Shown: positions 30,987 through 40,203 of the stretch, piece by piece
Layout: each line of letters begins with the position of its first letter
How positions within the stretch are numbered: the stretch's first letter is position 1
NCBI RefSeq assembly: GCF_005765165.1
Contig: NZ_VCIW01000004.1
Coordinates: forward strand, 62,001 to 126,000
DNA from: Paenibacillus antri
Lineage (GTDB): Bacteria > Bacillota > Bacilli > Paenibacillales > YIM-B00363
DNA: 64,000 bases
Reading direction: 5' to 3'
Notes under the pieces: generated by a model
Databases searched by the model: none
The model's input: the letters and a program-made list of their open reading frames with translations, nothing else
Told to the model about the DNA's origin: nothing
Made by a program: the position numbers and the translations under genes

Positions 30987-33956
30987 ATGTTATCCAAGCT
31001 GCCGAAGTACTTTGTGGGTCTCGCCGTCGCGGGGTCGATCGCGTATCTCGCGGTCGATTGGTTTCTGTCGAGAGGCTACGACCGGAACGCGATGGCCGGA
31101 ATTCCGGAGTACGACAACGTCGACGAAAGCTCCATCTTGTCCGCGCAGGACATTAACGCCAAGCTCGAGCCTTCCTACTTGGCTTATGCGGCGGAACGGT
31201 CCGCACAGGGCGTCTCGGATGCCGAAAACGTGGAACTCGTCCTTCCGGCGGCGGCGTTCTCCTCGAAGAGCCCGTCGGGCGCGGCAGTCGAGAGCGGCAT
31301 CGGCGATCTTCCCGGAACGTCGCTCGTCTTGAGCGAGGAGAACGCTTGGGTGGAATACGAGATCGACGTCCCGCGGGACGGCTTCTATCAGATCGGCATG
31401 ACCTACTACGCTATGCCCGGGAAGCGCGCATCCGTCCTTCGCAGCTTGCAGATCGACGGCGCATACCCGTTCTATCAAGCGAAGAAGCTTGAATTCACTC
31501 GGCTGTGGACGGAAGAAGGCGACACCTGGTTCGACAACCAGGGCAACGAATACAACGCGAAGCAGAAGGAGACGTTCGGCTGGCAATATCGGGAGTTCCG
31601 AGACGCCGAGGCGAAGGTGTCGGAGCCGTTCCGGTTTCACTTGACGCAGGGCAAGCATACGCTGCGCCTCCATATGATCCGCGAGCCCGCGGCGATCGGC
31701 GAAATTCGCGTGTTCGCTCCGGTGCGGCTGCCTTCTTACGAGGAGGTGGCGAAATCGTACGAGACGAACGGCTACAAGCCGACGACGGGCCATTTGATCA
31801 AAATCCAAGCGGAAAGCCCGACGCTGAAGTCCGACCCGACGCTGCGCCGCATCGAAAACCGGGAGCCGTTGACGGAGCCGTTCAACAAGAAGGGCGTAGG
31901 GCTCAATACGTTCGGCGACCTTGCCTGGAAGCGCGGCGGCCAGTGGGCGGAATGGGCGTTCGAGGCGCCCGAGAGCGGTTTGTACGAAGTAGGCGCTCGG
32001 TTCGGCAGCTGGTGGTTGAACGGCATTCCCGTGGAGCGCATCGTGTCGATCGACGGCGCGATTCCGTTCCGGGAGATGAACGCGGTGAAGTTCCCGTACG
32101 AGGAAAATTGGCAGGTGGGCGACTTCGGCCTACGCGACGAGCCGTATTTGTTTTACTTGGAAAAAGGGGAGCATCGCATTCGCATGGAGGTTCAGGTCGG
32201 CTCGCTGGGGGAAGCGTTCGAGAAAGTGCGAGACGTGTCCCGCAAGATGTCCTTGCTGAGTCGGGAGATCATTCTATACACCGGTACGAACCCAGATCCG
32301 AATCGCGATTGGGAGCTGGAGCGTAAAATCCCGAATTTGATTCCGCGGCTTCACTTAATGGCGCGAGGACTCGACGACGCGATGAAGATGACGTTCGAGC
32401 TCGGCGTCGACCCGAGCAGCGCGGAGGTCGGACAGCTCGGCGTCATCCGAGACCAGCTGCTCGACATGGCGGAAGACCCGAACACGATCCCGGGCCGCAT
32501 GCAGGCGATGACGGACTCGCAGTCGTCTCTCGGACTGTGGATTACGAACCTCAGTCAACAATCCTTGGATTTGGATTACCTTATCGTCAAGTCGCCGGAT
32601 ACGCCGTGGCCCCCGGCGGAAGCCCATTGGGCGAAGAAGGCGTGGTATTCGTTCCAAGATTTCCTGCTTTCGTTCCGGAAAGATTACAGCGGCATCGGCA
32701 ACGTGTACGAAGCAGGCGAAGGCGAACGAACGCTTGACGTATGGGTCGCCCGAGGAAGGGATTGGGTCGAAATCATCAAGCAGCTGGCGGACGAGGATTT
32801 CACGCCGCAGACGGGCATCAAGGTGAACGTCAACGTTATCCCGGCGCAAGCGATGAACCTGCTCATGCTGTCGACGACGTCCGGCAAGCAGCCGGACGCG
32901 GCGCTGGGCGTCGAAGCGGAAGTGCCGATCGACTTCGCGATTCGCGGCGCGGTCGTCGACCTGAGCGAGTTTCCCGATTACGAGGACATCGCCTCAAGAT
33001 TCCGGCCCGGCGCGTTAATCCCTTACGCCTACGACGGCGGCGCCTACGCGCTCCCGGAAAACCAAAACTTCACGATGCTTTTCTACCGAACGGACATCAT
33101 GAACGAGCTGGGCGTCGAGGACATCCCGGAGACGTGGGACGAAGTGATGGATCTGATCCCGATCTTGCAGCAGAACGGCATGGACTTCTACTACCCGCAC
33201 GCTTCCAATGCGCCGCAGCTTGCGGTGAACGAGTTTTCGCCGTTCCTGTTCCAATACGGCGGCGAGTATTACAAGGAGGGCGGCAGTCGGTCGGCGCTCG
33301 ATACGCCGGAGGCGATGGAGGCGGTGAAGGTGTGGACCGGATTGTTCACCAATTACAAGATCAACAAGGACGCCAACTTCTATAACCGGTTCCGTTCGGG
33401 CGAGATGCCGATCGGCGTAGCCGATTACTCGACATACGTGCTGTTGTCCACGGCGGCGCCGGAGCTGTCCGGCTGGTGGGAGATGAAGCCGATGCCGGGC
33501 GTCCGCCAAGAAGACGGCCGCATTAACCGCTCTACCGGCGGCTCGGCGCAGACCGGCATGATTTTCAAGAACACCGGTATGGAAGCCGAGGCTTGGGAGT
33601 TCCTCAAATGGTGGACCAGCGCGGACGTGCAGGAGCGCTTCGGCGGCGAGCTGGAATCGATCCTCGGCGTGGAGGCGCGCTGGAACACGGCGAACGTGGA
33701 AGCGTTGGAGCGGCTTCCGTGGCCGGCGGTAGATATCGAAGCGATTCTGGAGCAGTGGGAATGGTTCCGAGAGCGGGAAGTCGTGCTCGGCGGGTACTAC
33801 ACGACGCGCCACGTGGCCAACATCTGGAACGAAATCGTGCTGAACGGGAAAAATCGCCGGGAAGCCGTCGAAGACGGCATCCGCGAAATCGATCGGGAGC
33901 TTCGCAAGAAGAGGGAAGAATTCGGGCTCGGCGAGCCCGGCTCTTCCGCCGAATAG
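30987..33956 (+). CDS. Giant membrane-anchored extracellular solute-binding protein with two N-terminal beta-sandwich modules
   Basis: This 989-residue protein starts at ATG 30987, nine bases after GGGGAGG. A single N-terminal hydrophobic helix (YFVGLAVAGSIAYLAVDWFL, residues 8-27) anchors it; there is no lipobox cysteine. Two related modules of about 180 residues follow (about 60-265 and 285-450), each with beta-rich carbohydrate-binding-like features (WVEYEIDVPRDGFYQIGMTY; WAEWAFEAPESGLYEVGARF). A helical linker leads to a UgpB/MalE-type solute-binding domain (about 590-985: IPAQAMNLLMLSTTSGKQPD, IPETWDEVMDLIP, EAWEFLKWWTS). Two permease genes follow at once, so it serves as their receptor and perhaps also grips a surface polysaccharide. 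Typical binding proteins are 420-570 residues. Confidence 0.85.
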   Translation: MLSKLPKYFVGLAVAGSIAYLAVDWFLSRGYDRNAMAGIPEYDNVDESSILSAQDINAKLEPSYLAYAAERSAQGVSDAENVELVLPAAAFSSKSPSGAAVESGIGDLPGTSLVLSEENAWVEYEIDVPRDGFYQIGMTYYAMPGKRASVLRSLQIDGAYPFYQAKKLEFTRLWTEEGDTWFDNQGNEYNAKQKETFGWQYREFRDAEAKVSEPFRFHLTQGKHTLRLHMIREPAAIGEIRVFAPVRLPSYEEVAKSYETNGYKPTTGHLIKIQAESPTLKSDPTLRRIENREPLTEPFNKKGVGLNTFGDLAWKRGGQWAEWAFEAPESGLYEVGARFGSWWLNGIPVERIVSIDGAIPFREMNAVKFPYEENWQVGDFGLRDEPYLFYLEKGEHRIRMEVQVGSLGEAFEKVRDVSRKMSLLSREIILYTGTNPDPNRDWELERKIPNLIPRLHLMARGLDDAMKMTFELGVDPSSAEVGQLGVIRDQLLDMAEDPNTIPGRMQAMTDSQSSLGLWITNLSQQSLDLDYLIVKSPDTPWPPAEAHWAKKAWYSFQDFLLSFRKDYSGIGNVYEAGEGERTLDVWVARGRDWVEIIKQLADEDFTPQTGIKVNVNVIPAQAMNLLMLSTTSGKQPDAALGVEAEVPIDFAIRGAVVDLSEFPDYEDIASRFRPGALIPYAYDGGAYALPENQNFTMLFYRTDIMNELGVEDIPETWDEVMDLIPILQQNGMDFYYPHASNAPQLAVNEFSPFLFQYGGEYYKEGGSRSALDTPEAMEAVKVWTGLFTNYKINKDANFYNRFRSGEMPIGVADYSTYVLLSTAAPELSGWWEMKPMPGVRQEDGRINRSTGGSAQTGMIFKNTGMEAEAWEFLKWWTSADVQERFGGELESILGVEARWNTANVEALERLPWPAVDIEAILEQWEWFREREVVLGGYYTTRHVANIWNEIVLNGKNRREAVEDGIREIDRELRKKREEFGLGEPGSSAE

Positions 33957-33971
33957 GGGGCCGGGTACCGC

Positions 33972-34925
33972 ATGAACCATACGACCGTTACTACGTCCGG
34001 GGCGGCCGCGTACGCTCCGGAGAGCAAGCTGAGACTGTTGTGGAAGGCGATGTACGCACACCGAGTGTCGTACTTGTTCCTTGCGCCGTTCCTCGTATTC
34101 TTCGCGCTGTTCACGATCATTCCGGTGCTCACGTCGATCGGGCTCAGCTTCACGTACTACAACATCCTGGAGTCCCCGCGCTTTATCGGGCTCGGAAATT
34201 ACCGGCTGCTCTTCGTCGACGACGACATCTTCCTGACGGCGATCGGAAACACGTTGAAGTTCGCGGTCGTCACCGGTCCCGTCGGTTACATCATGGCGTT
34301 CCTGCTGGCGTGGTTGATCAGCCAAATTCCGAACCGGTACCGATTCTTGTACACCTTCTGCTTCTACACGCCGGCGATCACGAGCGCGGTCGCGATGACC
34401 GTCGTGTGGACGTATTTGTTCTCCGGCGATCGATACGGCATGATCAACAATTGGCTGCTGCAATCGGGCATTCTGAACGAGCCGTGGCTTTGGCTGCAGG
34501 ACGTGAAGACGATCATGCCGGTGCTGATCCTCGTGTCGTTGTGGATGAGCATGGGCATCGGCTTCCTGGCGTTCCTCGCCGGACTGCAGAACGTGCCGCG
34601 GGACTTGTACGAAGCCGGCGCGATCGACGGAGTGAGATATCGGTGGCAGGAGCTATGGTACATCACGATCCCTTCCGTCAAGCCGCAGCTGCTGTTCGGC
34701 GCCGTCATGCAGGTCGTGTTTTCGCTCCAGGTGTTCGACGTGAGCGTCCAGCTCGTCGGCATCCCGAGTCCGCTATACGCCGGGCACACCGTGATGACCC
34801 ATCTGTTCGACTATGCGTTCATTCGATTCGAGATGGGGTACGCATCGTCGATCGCCGTCGTCCTGTTTTTCATTATGGTGGGGCTGAACCGGTTCATCTT
34901 CAACATTCTCGGACATAAGGAGTGA
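33972..34925 (+). CDS. ABC sugar transporter permease, MalF/UgpA-like
   Basis: This 317-residue CUT1 permease has six predicted helices (YLFLAPFLVFFALFTIIPVL, YIMAFLLAWLI, AITSAVAMTVVWTYLF) and an EAA loop (YEAGAIDGVRYRWQELWYITIP near residue 214). It forms the channel with the permease starting six bases after its stop. The binding protein is the 989-residue protein encoded upstream. It starts at ATG 33972, and the ribosome site is formed by the GGGGGCCGGG around the previous stop codon. Confidence 0.93.
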   Translation: MNHTTVTTSGAAAYAPESKLRLLWKAMYAHRVSYLFLAPFLVFFALFTIIPVLTSIGLSFTYYNILESPRFIGLGNYRLLFVDDDIFLTAIGNTLKFAVVTGPVGYIMAFLLAWLISQIPNRYRFLYTFCFYTPAITSAVAMTVVWTYLFSGDRYGMINNWLLQSGILNEPWLWLQDVKTIMPVLILVSLWMSMGIGFLAFLAGLQNVPRDLYEAGAIDGVRYRWQELWYITIPSVKPQLLFGAVMQVVFSLQVFDVSVQLVGIPSPLYAGHTVMTHLFDYAFIRFEMGYASSIAVVLFFIMVGLNRFIFNILGHKE

Positions 34926-34931
34926 GCAGCG

Positions 34932-35810
34932 ATGGCCGTATCGTCTTCTACGATCGTGAAGGGAAGGTTCGACTGGGGCGGTCTCGCGCTCTACGCATTC
35001 CTTACCGTATTGGCGTTGTTTATGCTGGCGCCGCTCGTCTACATGGTGTCGACCGCGTTCAAGCCGATCTCGGAGCTGTTCTTGTTTCCGCCCCGATTTT
35101 TCGTCATGAACCCGACGTTGAAAAATTTCCATAACCTGCTGCTCGCGTCGGGCACGTCCTTCGTGCCGTTCACCCGGTATGCGTTCAACAGCGTCGTCGT
35201 GTCGCTCGGCATCGTCGTCGGCGGGGTGCTCATCTCCGCGATGGCGGCATATCCGCTAAGCAAGCACGTCGACATGCCGTTCCGGAAGTCGATCTTTAAC
35301 GTCGTCATTCTGGCGCTCATGTTCGCCCCGCAGGTGACGCAAATTCCGCAGTATTTGGTCATTAACAAGCTGGGCCTCATGAATACGTATTTCGCCTTGG
35401 TCATCCCGTATCTCGCGTATCCCGTCGGGTTGTTCCTCATGAAGCAGTTCTTGGACCAGATCCCGGACGCGCTGCTCGAGGCGGGCAAGATGGACGGAGC
35501 GAAGGAATGGACGATCTTCTGGAAAATCGTCATGCCGCTTCTCAAGCCGGCCTGGTCGACGCTCGCGTTGTTCGTCTTCGTCGCCGCGTGGAACGATCCT
35601 TGGTCGTCCGCGGTGTATACGACGACGGAGGACATGAAGTCGCTGCCGTACGCGCTGACGACGATCAACGGCGGCACCGCGAACGCGATCGCGACGGCGG
35701 GCACGCTCGGAGCGGCAAGCCTGCTCATGATCGTCCCGACAGTCCTCGTCTTCGTCGTCACGCAGAAGATGGTGCTCGAGACGATGGCCCATTCGGGGAT
35801 AAAGGAGTGA
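34932..35810 (+). CDS. ABC sugar transporter permease, MalG/UgpE-like
   Basis: This 292-residue permease is the second subunit of the first importer in this operon. Six hydrophobic segments and the EAA loop LLEAGKMDGAKEWTIFWKIVMP (near residue 180) are visible. It starts six bases after the preceding gene, behind AAGGAGTGAG. The sequence NDPWSSAVYTTTEDMKSLPYAL is typical of the substrate-channel side of CUT1 MalG-type subunits. Confidence 0.93.
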   Translation: MAVSSSTIVKGRFDWGGLALYAFLTVLALFMLAPLVYMVSTAFKPISELFLFPPRFFVMNPTLKNFHNLLLASGTSFVPFTRYAFNSVVVSLGIVVGGVLISAMAAYPLSKHVDMPFRKSIFNVVILALMFAPQVTQIPQYLVINKLGLMNTYFALVIPYLAYPVGLFLMKQFLDQIPDALLEAGKMDGAKEWTIFWKIVMPLLKPAWSTLALFVFVAAWNDPWSSAVYTTTEDMKSLPYALTTINGGTANAIATAGTLGAASLLMIVPTVLVFVVTQKMVLETMAHSGIKE

Positions 35811-35820
35811 AGACGCCGCT

Positions 35821-37293
35821 ATGAGACGGTACTTGCGCGCCGCGATCGTCGTGCTCCTCGGCTGTGCCATGCTTCCTATATCGGCATCGGCCGACAGTCC
35901 TTACGAAGGGTATATCTACGACAGCCTGCGGAATACGCCGCAGTCCATCAATGGGTACTTGTATCAAGACTCGATCGACGGCTACGATCTCGAGACCGGG
36001 CCGTTCGTCGAGCCGTCCGATATTTTCGTGGCGGAGGACGATACGTTTTACATCGCGGATACCGGGAACAACCGGATCGTCCGCATGGACGGCGATCGGA
36101 ACGTCATTTCCGTCGTCGCGCCGGAGGAGGGCGAAGGGAAGCTGTCCTCGCCGAAGGGCGTCTACGTCACTGAAGAAGGGGAATTGTACGTCGCGGATAC
36201 CGGAAATCAACGGATCGCGCGTTTCGATTCGTACGGCCGCTACGTCGGCCAATATTCGAAGCCGGATTCGCCGCTTCTTGAAACCGGATTCACGTTCTCG
36301 CCGTCGAAGGTCGTCTTCGACAAGCGGGGGTATTTGTTCGCCGTCAGCGAAGGCGCCCATCAAGGCTTGGTGCAGCTGCGGCCGGACGGAAGCTTCGCCG
36401 GATTTTTCGGCGCGAATCACGTCGAGTTCAGCTGGACCCGGCTGCTGGTGCGTTACATCGCGACGAAGGAGCAGCGGGATCAGCTCGCCAGCGTCCGCCC
36501 TCCCGAATTTTCCAACCTGTTTTTAGACCGGGAAGGGTTTATTTACACGACGACGTTCGGCATTCGAGCGAATCAAATCAAGCGGCTGAGCGCCGTCGGC
36601 GTCGATATTTTAAATCTGAACGAGTCGAGACGGTACGGAGATTACCGGATGCCGGTAGAGCGATGGTCCTCGCTGTTCGAAGCGTTCGTCGACGTCTCCG
36701 TCGACGCGAACGGCGTCATTACGGCGATCGATCAGACGACGGGCAAGGCGTTCCAATACGATCAACTGGGCAATCTGTTGTTCGTCTTCGGCGGGCTGGG
36801 CAATCAGAACGGACTGTTCATGACGCCGTCGGCGATCGATTCCATGTCGGACGGTACGATGCTTGTCGTCGACAAGACGCGCGGGCGCATCGATCGGTTC
36901 CGCACGACGCCGTTCGCCGACAAAGTACACGAAGCCGTTAAGCTGTACGTCGAGGGGAAATACGAAGAGGCCTCCGTCCCCTGGCATGAGGTGCTGCGCA
37001 TGAACAGCAATTACGACTTGGCTTATAAGTCGATCGGCAAGGCGTTATACCGTGCGGAACGGTACGAAGAGGCGATGACGTACTTCAAAGCCGCGAAGGA
37101 CCGGGCCGGGTTTTCGGAGGCGTATCTGGAATATCGCAAAATCTTCCTGCGCAAGCACTTCGACGTCATCTTCGGCGGGATCGCGCTCTTGTACGCGTTG
37201 TTCAAGGCGTACCGCTACAGGCGAAGCCGACGCCGACGGGCAGGCGGGGCTGCCGCGGGCGGAGGCTGGAAGAGGGGAGGGGCGAATCTGTGA
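35821..37293 (+). CDS. Exported NHL propeller-TPR protein with C-terminal membrane anchor
   Basis: This 490-residue protein has a signal peptide (ending ISASA near residue 24), then NHL repeats (PSDIFVAEDDTFYIADTGNNR, SPKGVYVTEEGELYVADTGNQR, FVDVSVDANGVITAID, PSAIDSMSDGTMLVVDKTRGR) forming a beta-propeller outside the cell. Two TPR-like repeats follow (about 365-430, AVKLYVEGKYEEASVPWHEV and KALYRAERYEEAMTYFK), then one transmembrane helix (about 440-460) and a short basic cytoplasmic tail. It sits between the permease genes and the Yip1-like gene, overlapping the latter by 4 bases. It may act as a scaffold or sensor of the transporter; no enzymatic role is evident. Confidence 0.85.
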   Translation: MRRYLRAAIVVLLGCAMLPISASADSPYEGYIYDSLRNTPQSINGYLYQDSIDGYDLETGPFVEPSDIFVAEDDTFYIADTGNNRIVRMDGDRNVISVVAPEEGEGKLSSPKGVYVTEEGELYVADTGNQRIARFDSYGRYVGQYSKPDSPLLETGFTFSPSKVVFDKRGYLFAVSEGAHQGLVQLRPDGSFAGFFGANHVEFSWTRLLVRYIATKEQRDQLASVRPPEFSNLFLDREGFIYTTTFGIRANQIKRLSAVGVDILNLNESRRYGDYRMPVERWSSLFEAFVDVSVDANGVITAIDQTTGKAFQYDQLGNLLFVFGGLGNQNGLFMTPSAIDSMSDGTMLVVDKTRGRIDRFRTTPFADKVHEAVKLYVEGKYEEASVPWHEVLRMNSNYDLAYKSIGKALYRAERYEEAMTYFKAAKDRAGFSEAYLEYRKIFLRKHFDVIFGGIALLYALFKAYRYRRSRRRRAGGAAAGGGWKRGGANL

Positions 37294-37904
37294 AACCGTT
37301 ACGGATGGCTCGGGACGTTATGCTGCATCCGCTGGAGTTTTTCTACGATATTCAATTCGTCGGCCGATCGAAGGTCGTCGCGGCGATCGCGCTCGTATTG
37401 CTGACCGTCGCGGTCCGCGTGCTGTCGTTGACGATTACCGGCTTCTCGTACCAAACGCGGGAGCCTTACCAAATCTCCGTCGTGCTTCAAGCCGTATGGA
37501 TCATCGTTCCTTGGCTGACGTGGGCCGTCGCCAACTGGGGCGTCAGCACGATCGTCGACGGGGAAGGGAAATTCGTCGACGTGTTGTCCGGCAGCGCCTT
37601 CGCGTTCATCCCTTACGTCGTCTTCATGCTGCCGATCGCCGTCTTAACGAACGTACTTTCCTTAAGCGAAAGCATGATCGTCTCCGGCTTGACGGCGGCG
37701 GTCTATCTGTGGGTCGTCATGCTCGTCTTGATGAAGGTTAAGGTCGTACACGACTTCGAGTTGGGCAAGGTCGTATGGATTTCGCTGTTGACGATCGCCG
37801 GCATGTTCGTCGTCTGGTTTATCGGCCTTCTGGTGTTCGGGCTCGTAAACCAAGCGTTCTCCTTCGTCATCGGCTTATACAAGGAGCTGTCATTCAGATG
37901 GTAA
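37290..37904 (+). CDS. Yip1-family polytopic membrane protein
   Basis: This 204-residue protein has about five hydrophobic helices (VVAAIALVLLTVAVRVLSL, AVWIIVPWLTWAVANW, SAFAFIPYVVFMLPIAVLT, AAVYLWVVMLVLMKV, LLTIAGMFVVWFIGLLVFGL) in the pattern of the Yip1 domain. The start is a GTG overlapping the stop of the NHL-TPR gene (GTGA), after a GGGAGGGG site. The N-terminal HPLEFFYDIQF is the usual Yip1 entry sequence. Bacterial Yip1 proteins have no settled function. Its place inside a sugar-transport operon, coupled to a propeller protein, suggests a membrane partner of that protein. Confidence 0.85.
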   Translation: MKPLRMARDVMLHPLEFFYDIQFVGRSKVVAAIALVLLTVAVRVLSLTITGFSYQTREPYQISVVLQAVWIIVPWLTWAVANWGVSTIVDGEGKFVDVLSGSAFAFIPYVVFMLPIAVLTNVLSLSESMIVSGLTAAVYLWVVMLVLMKVKVVHDFELGKVVWISLLTIAGMFVVWFIGLLVFGLVNQAFSFVIGLYKELSFRW

Positions 37905-37917
37905 GGGGGGGCAAGAG

Positions 37918-40203
37918 ATGAGAAGCATGTCGAGGCTGAAGTCCGGTTTGCGGACGCATGCTTGGAAAATCGCGGGATACGCCGTTACGGCCGCTCTTAC
38001 GATCGCTTTTATTCTGGTCATCAGCGAGCCCCCCGCCGAACCGGCCGCGCCGGCCGCCGCGGCCGTCGAGGAGCCGAAGCCGGAGCTGAACGAATTCGGC
38101 GCGCCTGACTTGTCGCTCGAGAACGAACGGTTCCGACTCCGCTTCGACGGTCGATACGGCGGCGTAACCGTAACGGATAAGGCGACGGGCGAGACGTGGG
38201 TCAGCATCCCGGCGATCGACGAGACGATGCCGCCGAACAACCAGCGGTTTATTCGTTCTCCCGTACATATCCGCTATACGGAAGGCAAGGGCAGCGCGCA
38301 GACGTACCCGTTCAAGGAGCAAGGGGCGCTGCAAGCGAAGCTGTCCGACGCCGGCGACGCGATCGTCGCCGCGTTCGACCTGCCGACGCTCGGGATGTCG
38401 TTCGTCATGGAATATCGACTGACGGACGACGGTCTGGAGATCGTCATCCCGTTCGATTCCATCCGCGACGGCGTCGACAAGAAATTGGTTTCGATCGAGC
38501 CCCTTCCGTTCTTCGAAGCGGCCGCGGGAACCGAACGCGGAGCCGTCGTCATACCGGACGGATCGGGCGCGATTATTCCGTTCAAGGAATCGCATCCGCC
38601 GTACTTCGAAATCTACAGCGAATTCATTTACGGCGGAGATCACGCGTTCCGAAAGAACGTATACCAGAAAGTTACGGACAACGAACGGGAGCTTCTCAGC
38701 TACGGCCCTCGGGAGATGGCGGCGCTCCCGATATACGGGATATATAAAGAAGGGGATAAGGCGTTCCTCGCCGTCGTTCAAGACGGAGCCGAGGACGCGA
38801 AGATCAACGCGACCCCGTCGGGGCTCCGCGGCATCCAGCTGTACCGAACGTCGGCGGAGTTTATTTACCGGAACGACGACGTCGTCTTTCTCGGCAGCTC
38901 CGGCGAGATTCCGTTGACGCTCAGCGACATGATTCCCGGCGATCGGTCGATTCGGTACGTATTTCTGCAAGGCGATGCCGCCGATTACGTCGGCATGGCG
39001 TCCGCCTACAGGAAGTATTTGACTACCGTGCAGGGCGTCGTCCCCGTCGAGGGACAGTCGCCGGCGTATCAGCTTCGGTTGTTCGGCGGCGTTCTGCAGG
39101 ACGAAATCCTAGGGCGTACGTTCATCTCGATGACGACGTTCGACGAAGCCCGCCGGATGCTCGAAGGACTGATCGAACGCGGCGTCCGTTCGATCGAGCT
39201 GACGCTCGAGGGCTGGAACGACGGCGGCGCGTTCGGCAACCAACCGGCTCACCTGCCGGCGGACCGGCGGCTCGGCGGCACCGCGGATCTGAAGGCGTTG
39301 GCCGACTACGCCGCTTCGCAAGGGATCGACTTGTACCTCAAGACGAACTACGTGAAGCCGTTCCATAAGAGCAGAGCCATGAAGGAGTCGTCGGATGCGA
39401 TCCGGGGCTTGAACAAGGAGCTGATGAAGGTTTACAAGCCGTACGTGACGACGCGGCAAGCTTCATACGAGCTGTATTACCTATTAAAGGCGGACCGCGT
39501 GTCGGAACGTTACGTCGAGAAGGAGATGCCGGCGTTCGCGGAGCTCGGCGCGACGGGCGTGCAGCTGGGATTGATGGGCAGCATGCTGTATTCGGACCCG
39601 GGCTCGAAGACGCCGACCTATCGGAAGACGACGCTCGACGCGTGGGTGAGGTCGATGGACGCCGCGCGGGAGCACGCCGGGAAGGCGGCGGTCGATTACG
39701 GCTTCGGCTACGCGCTGGGCCATGTGGATCGCATCGACGACATTCCGCTCGACTCGAGCCATTTCTTGTTCGAGGAACGTGCGATCCCGTTCTATCAAAT
39801 CGCGGTTCACGGCATGATTCCGTATACGGCGAAGCCTTCCAATCTTCGAGACGACCCGAAGGCGGAGTTTCTACGGGCGCTCGAATACGGCGCGCTTCCG
39901 AGCTTTCGGTTCACGCACGAGGATCCGGCGATGCTGAAGCGGACGATGGTGGACGATCTGTTCAGCTCGCGCTTCTCGGAGTGGGCGGACTTGTCGGTGC
40001 GGGAATACAACGAGGCGGCCGCGGTGCTCGAACAGGTGGCCGGCGAGCCGATCGTCGCGCATGAGCGGCTGGCGGAAGGCGTGTTCCGGACGACGTACGG
40101 GAACGGCGTACAGGTTATCGTCAACTACAATTCGAAGGAGACGTCGGCGGACGGCGCGACCGTGCCGGCCCTCGGGTATGCGGTGAAGGGGGGAGCTCAA
40201 TGA
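37918..40203 (+). CDS. DUF5696 protein, membrane-anchored with a probable glycosidase-like TIM barrel
   Basis: This 761-residue protein has an N-terminal transmembrane helix (about 18-37), a Pro/Ala-rich spacer, and an extracellular region in two parts. Residues about 60-390 look like a beta-sandwich (NERFRLRFDGRYGGVTVTDKA, VVIPDGSGAIIPF). Residues about 390-720 look like a TIM barrel (IELTLEGWNDGGAFG, ADYAASQGIDLYLKTNYVK, GVQLGLMGSMLYSD). The whole fits DUF5696, seen mostly in Paenibacillaceae sugar loci. Acidic residues at strand ends are consistent with a glycoside hydrolase, but no catalytic pair is proven. It overlaps the next permease gene by 4 bases. Confidence 0.82.
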   Translation: MRSMSRLKSGLRTHAWKIAGYAVTAALTIAFILVISEPPAEPAAPAAAAVEEPKPELNEFGAPDLSLENERFRLRFDGRYGGVTVTDKATGETWVSIPAIDETMPPNNQRFIRSPVHIRYTEGKGSAQTYPFKEQGALQAKLSDAGDAIVAAFDLPTLGMSFVMEYRLTDDGLEIVIPFDSIRDGVDKKLVSIEPLPFFEAAAGTERGAVVIPDGSGAIIPFKESHPPYFEIYSEFIYGGDHAFRKNVYQKVTDNERELLSYGPREMAALPIYGIYKEGDKAFLAVVQDGAEDAKINATPSGLRGIQLYRTSAEFIYRNDDVVFLGSSGEIPLTLSDMIPGDRSIRYVFLQGDAADYVGMASAYRKYLTTVQGVVPVEGQSPAYQLRLFGGVLQDEILGRTFISMTTFDEARRMLEGLIERGVRSIELTLEGWNDGGAFGNQPAHLPADRRLGGTADLKALADYAASQGIDLYLKTNYVKPFHKSRAMKESSDAIRGLNKELMKVYKPYVTTRQASYELYYLLKADRVSERYVEKEMPAFAELGATGVQLGLMGSMLYSDPGSKTPTYRKTTLDAWVRSMDAAREHAGKAAVDYGFGYALGHVDRIDDIPLDSSHFLFEERAIPFYQIAVHGMIPYTAKPSNLRDDPKAEFLRALEYGALPSFRFTHEDPAMLKRTMVDDLFSSRFSEWADLSVREYNEAAAVLEQVAGEPIVAHERLAEGVFRTTYGNGVQVIVNYNSKETSADGATVPALGYAVKGGAQ

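Noticed and set aside
36610-36987. Minus-strand frames inside the NHL-TPR gene
   Set aside because: The + strand gene has a continuous signal peptide, repeats and membrane helix; the antisense frames have none.
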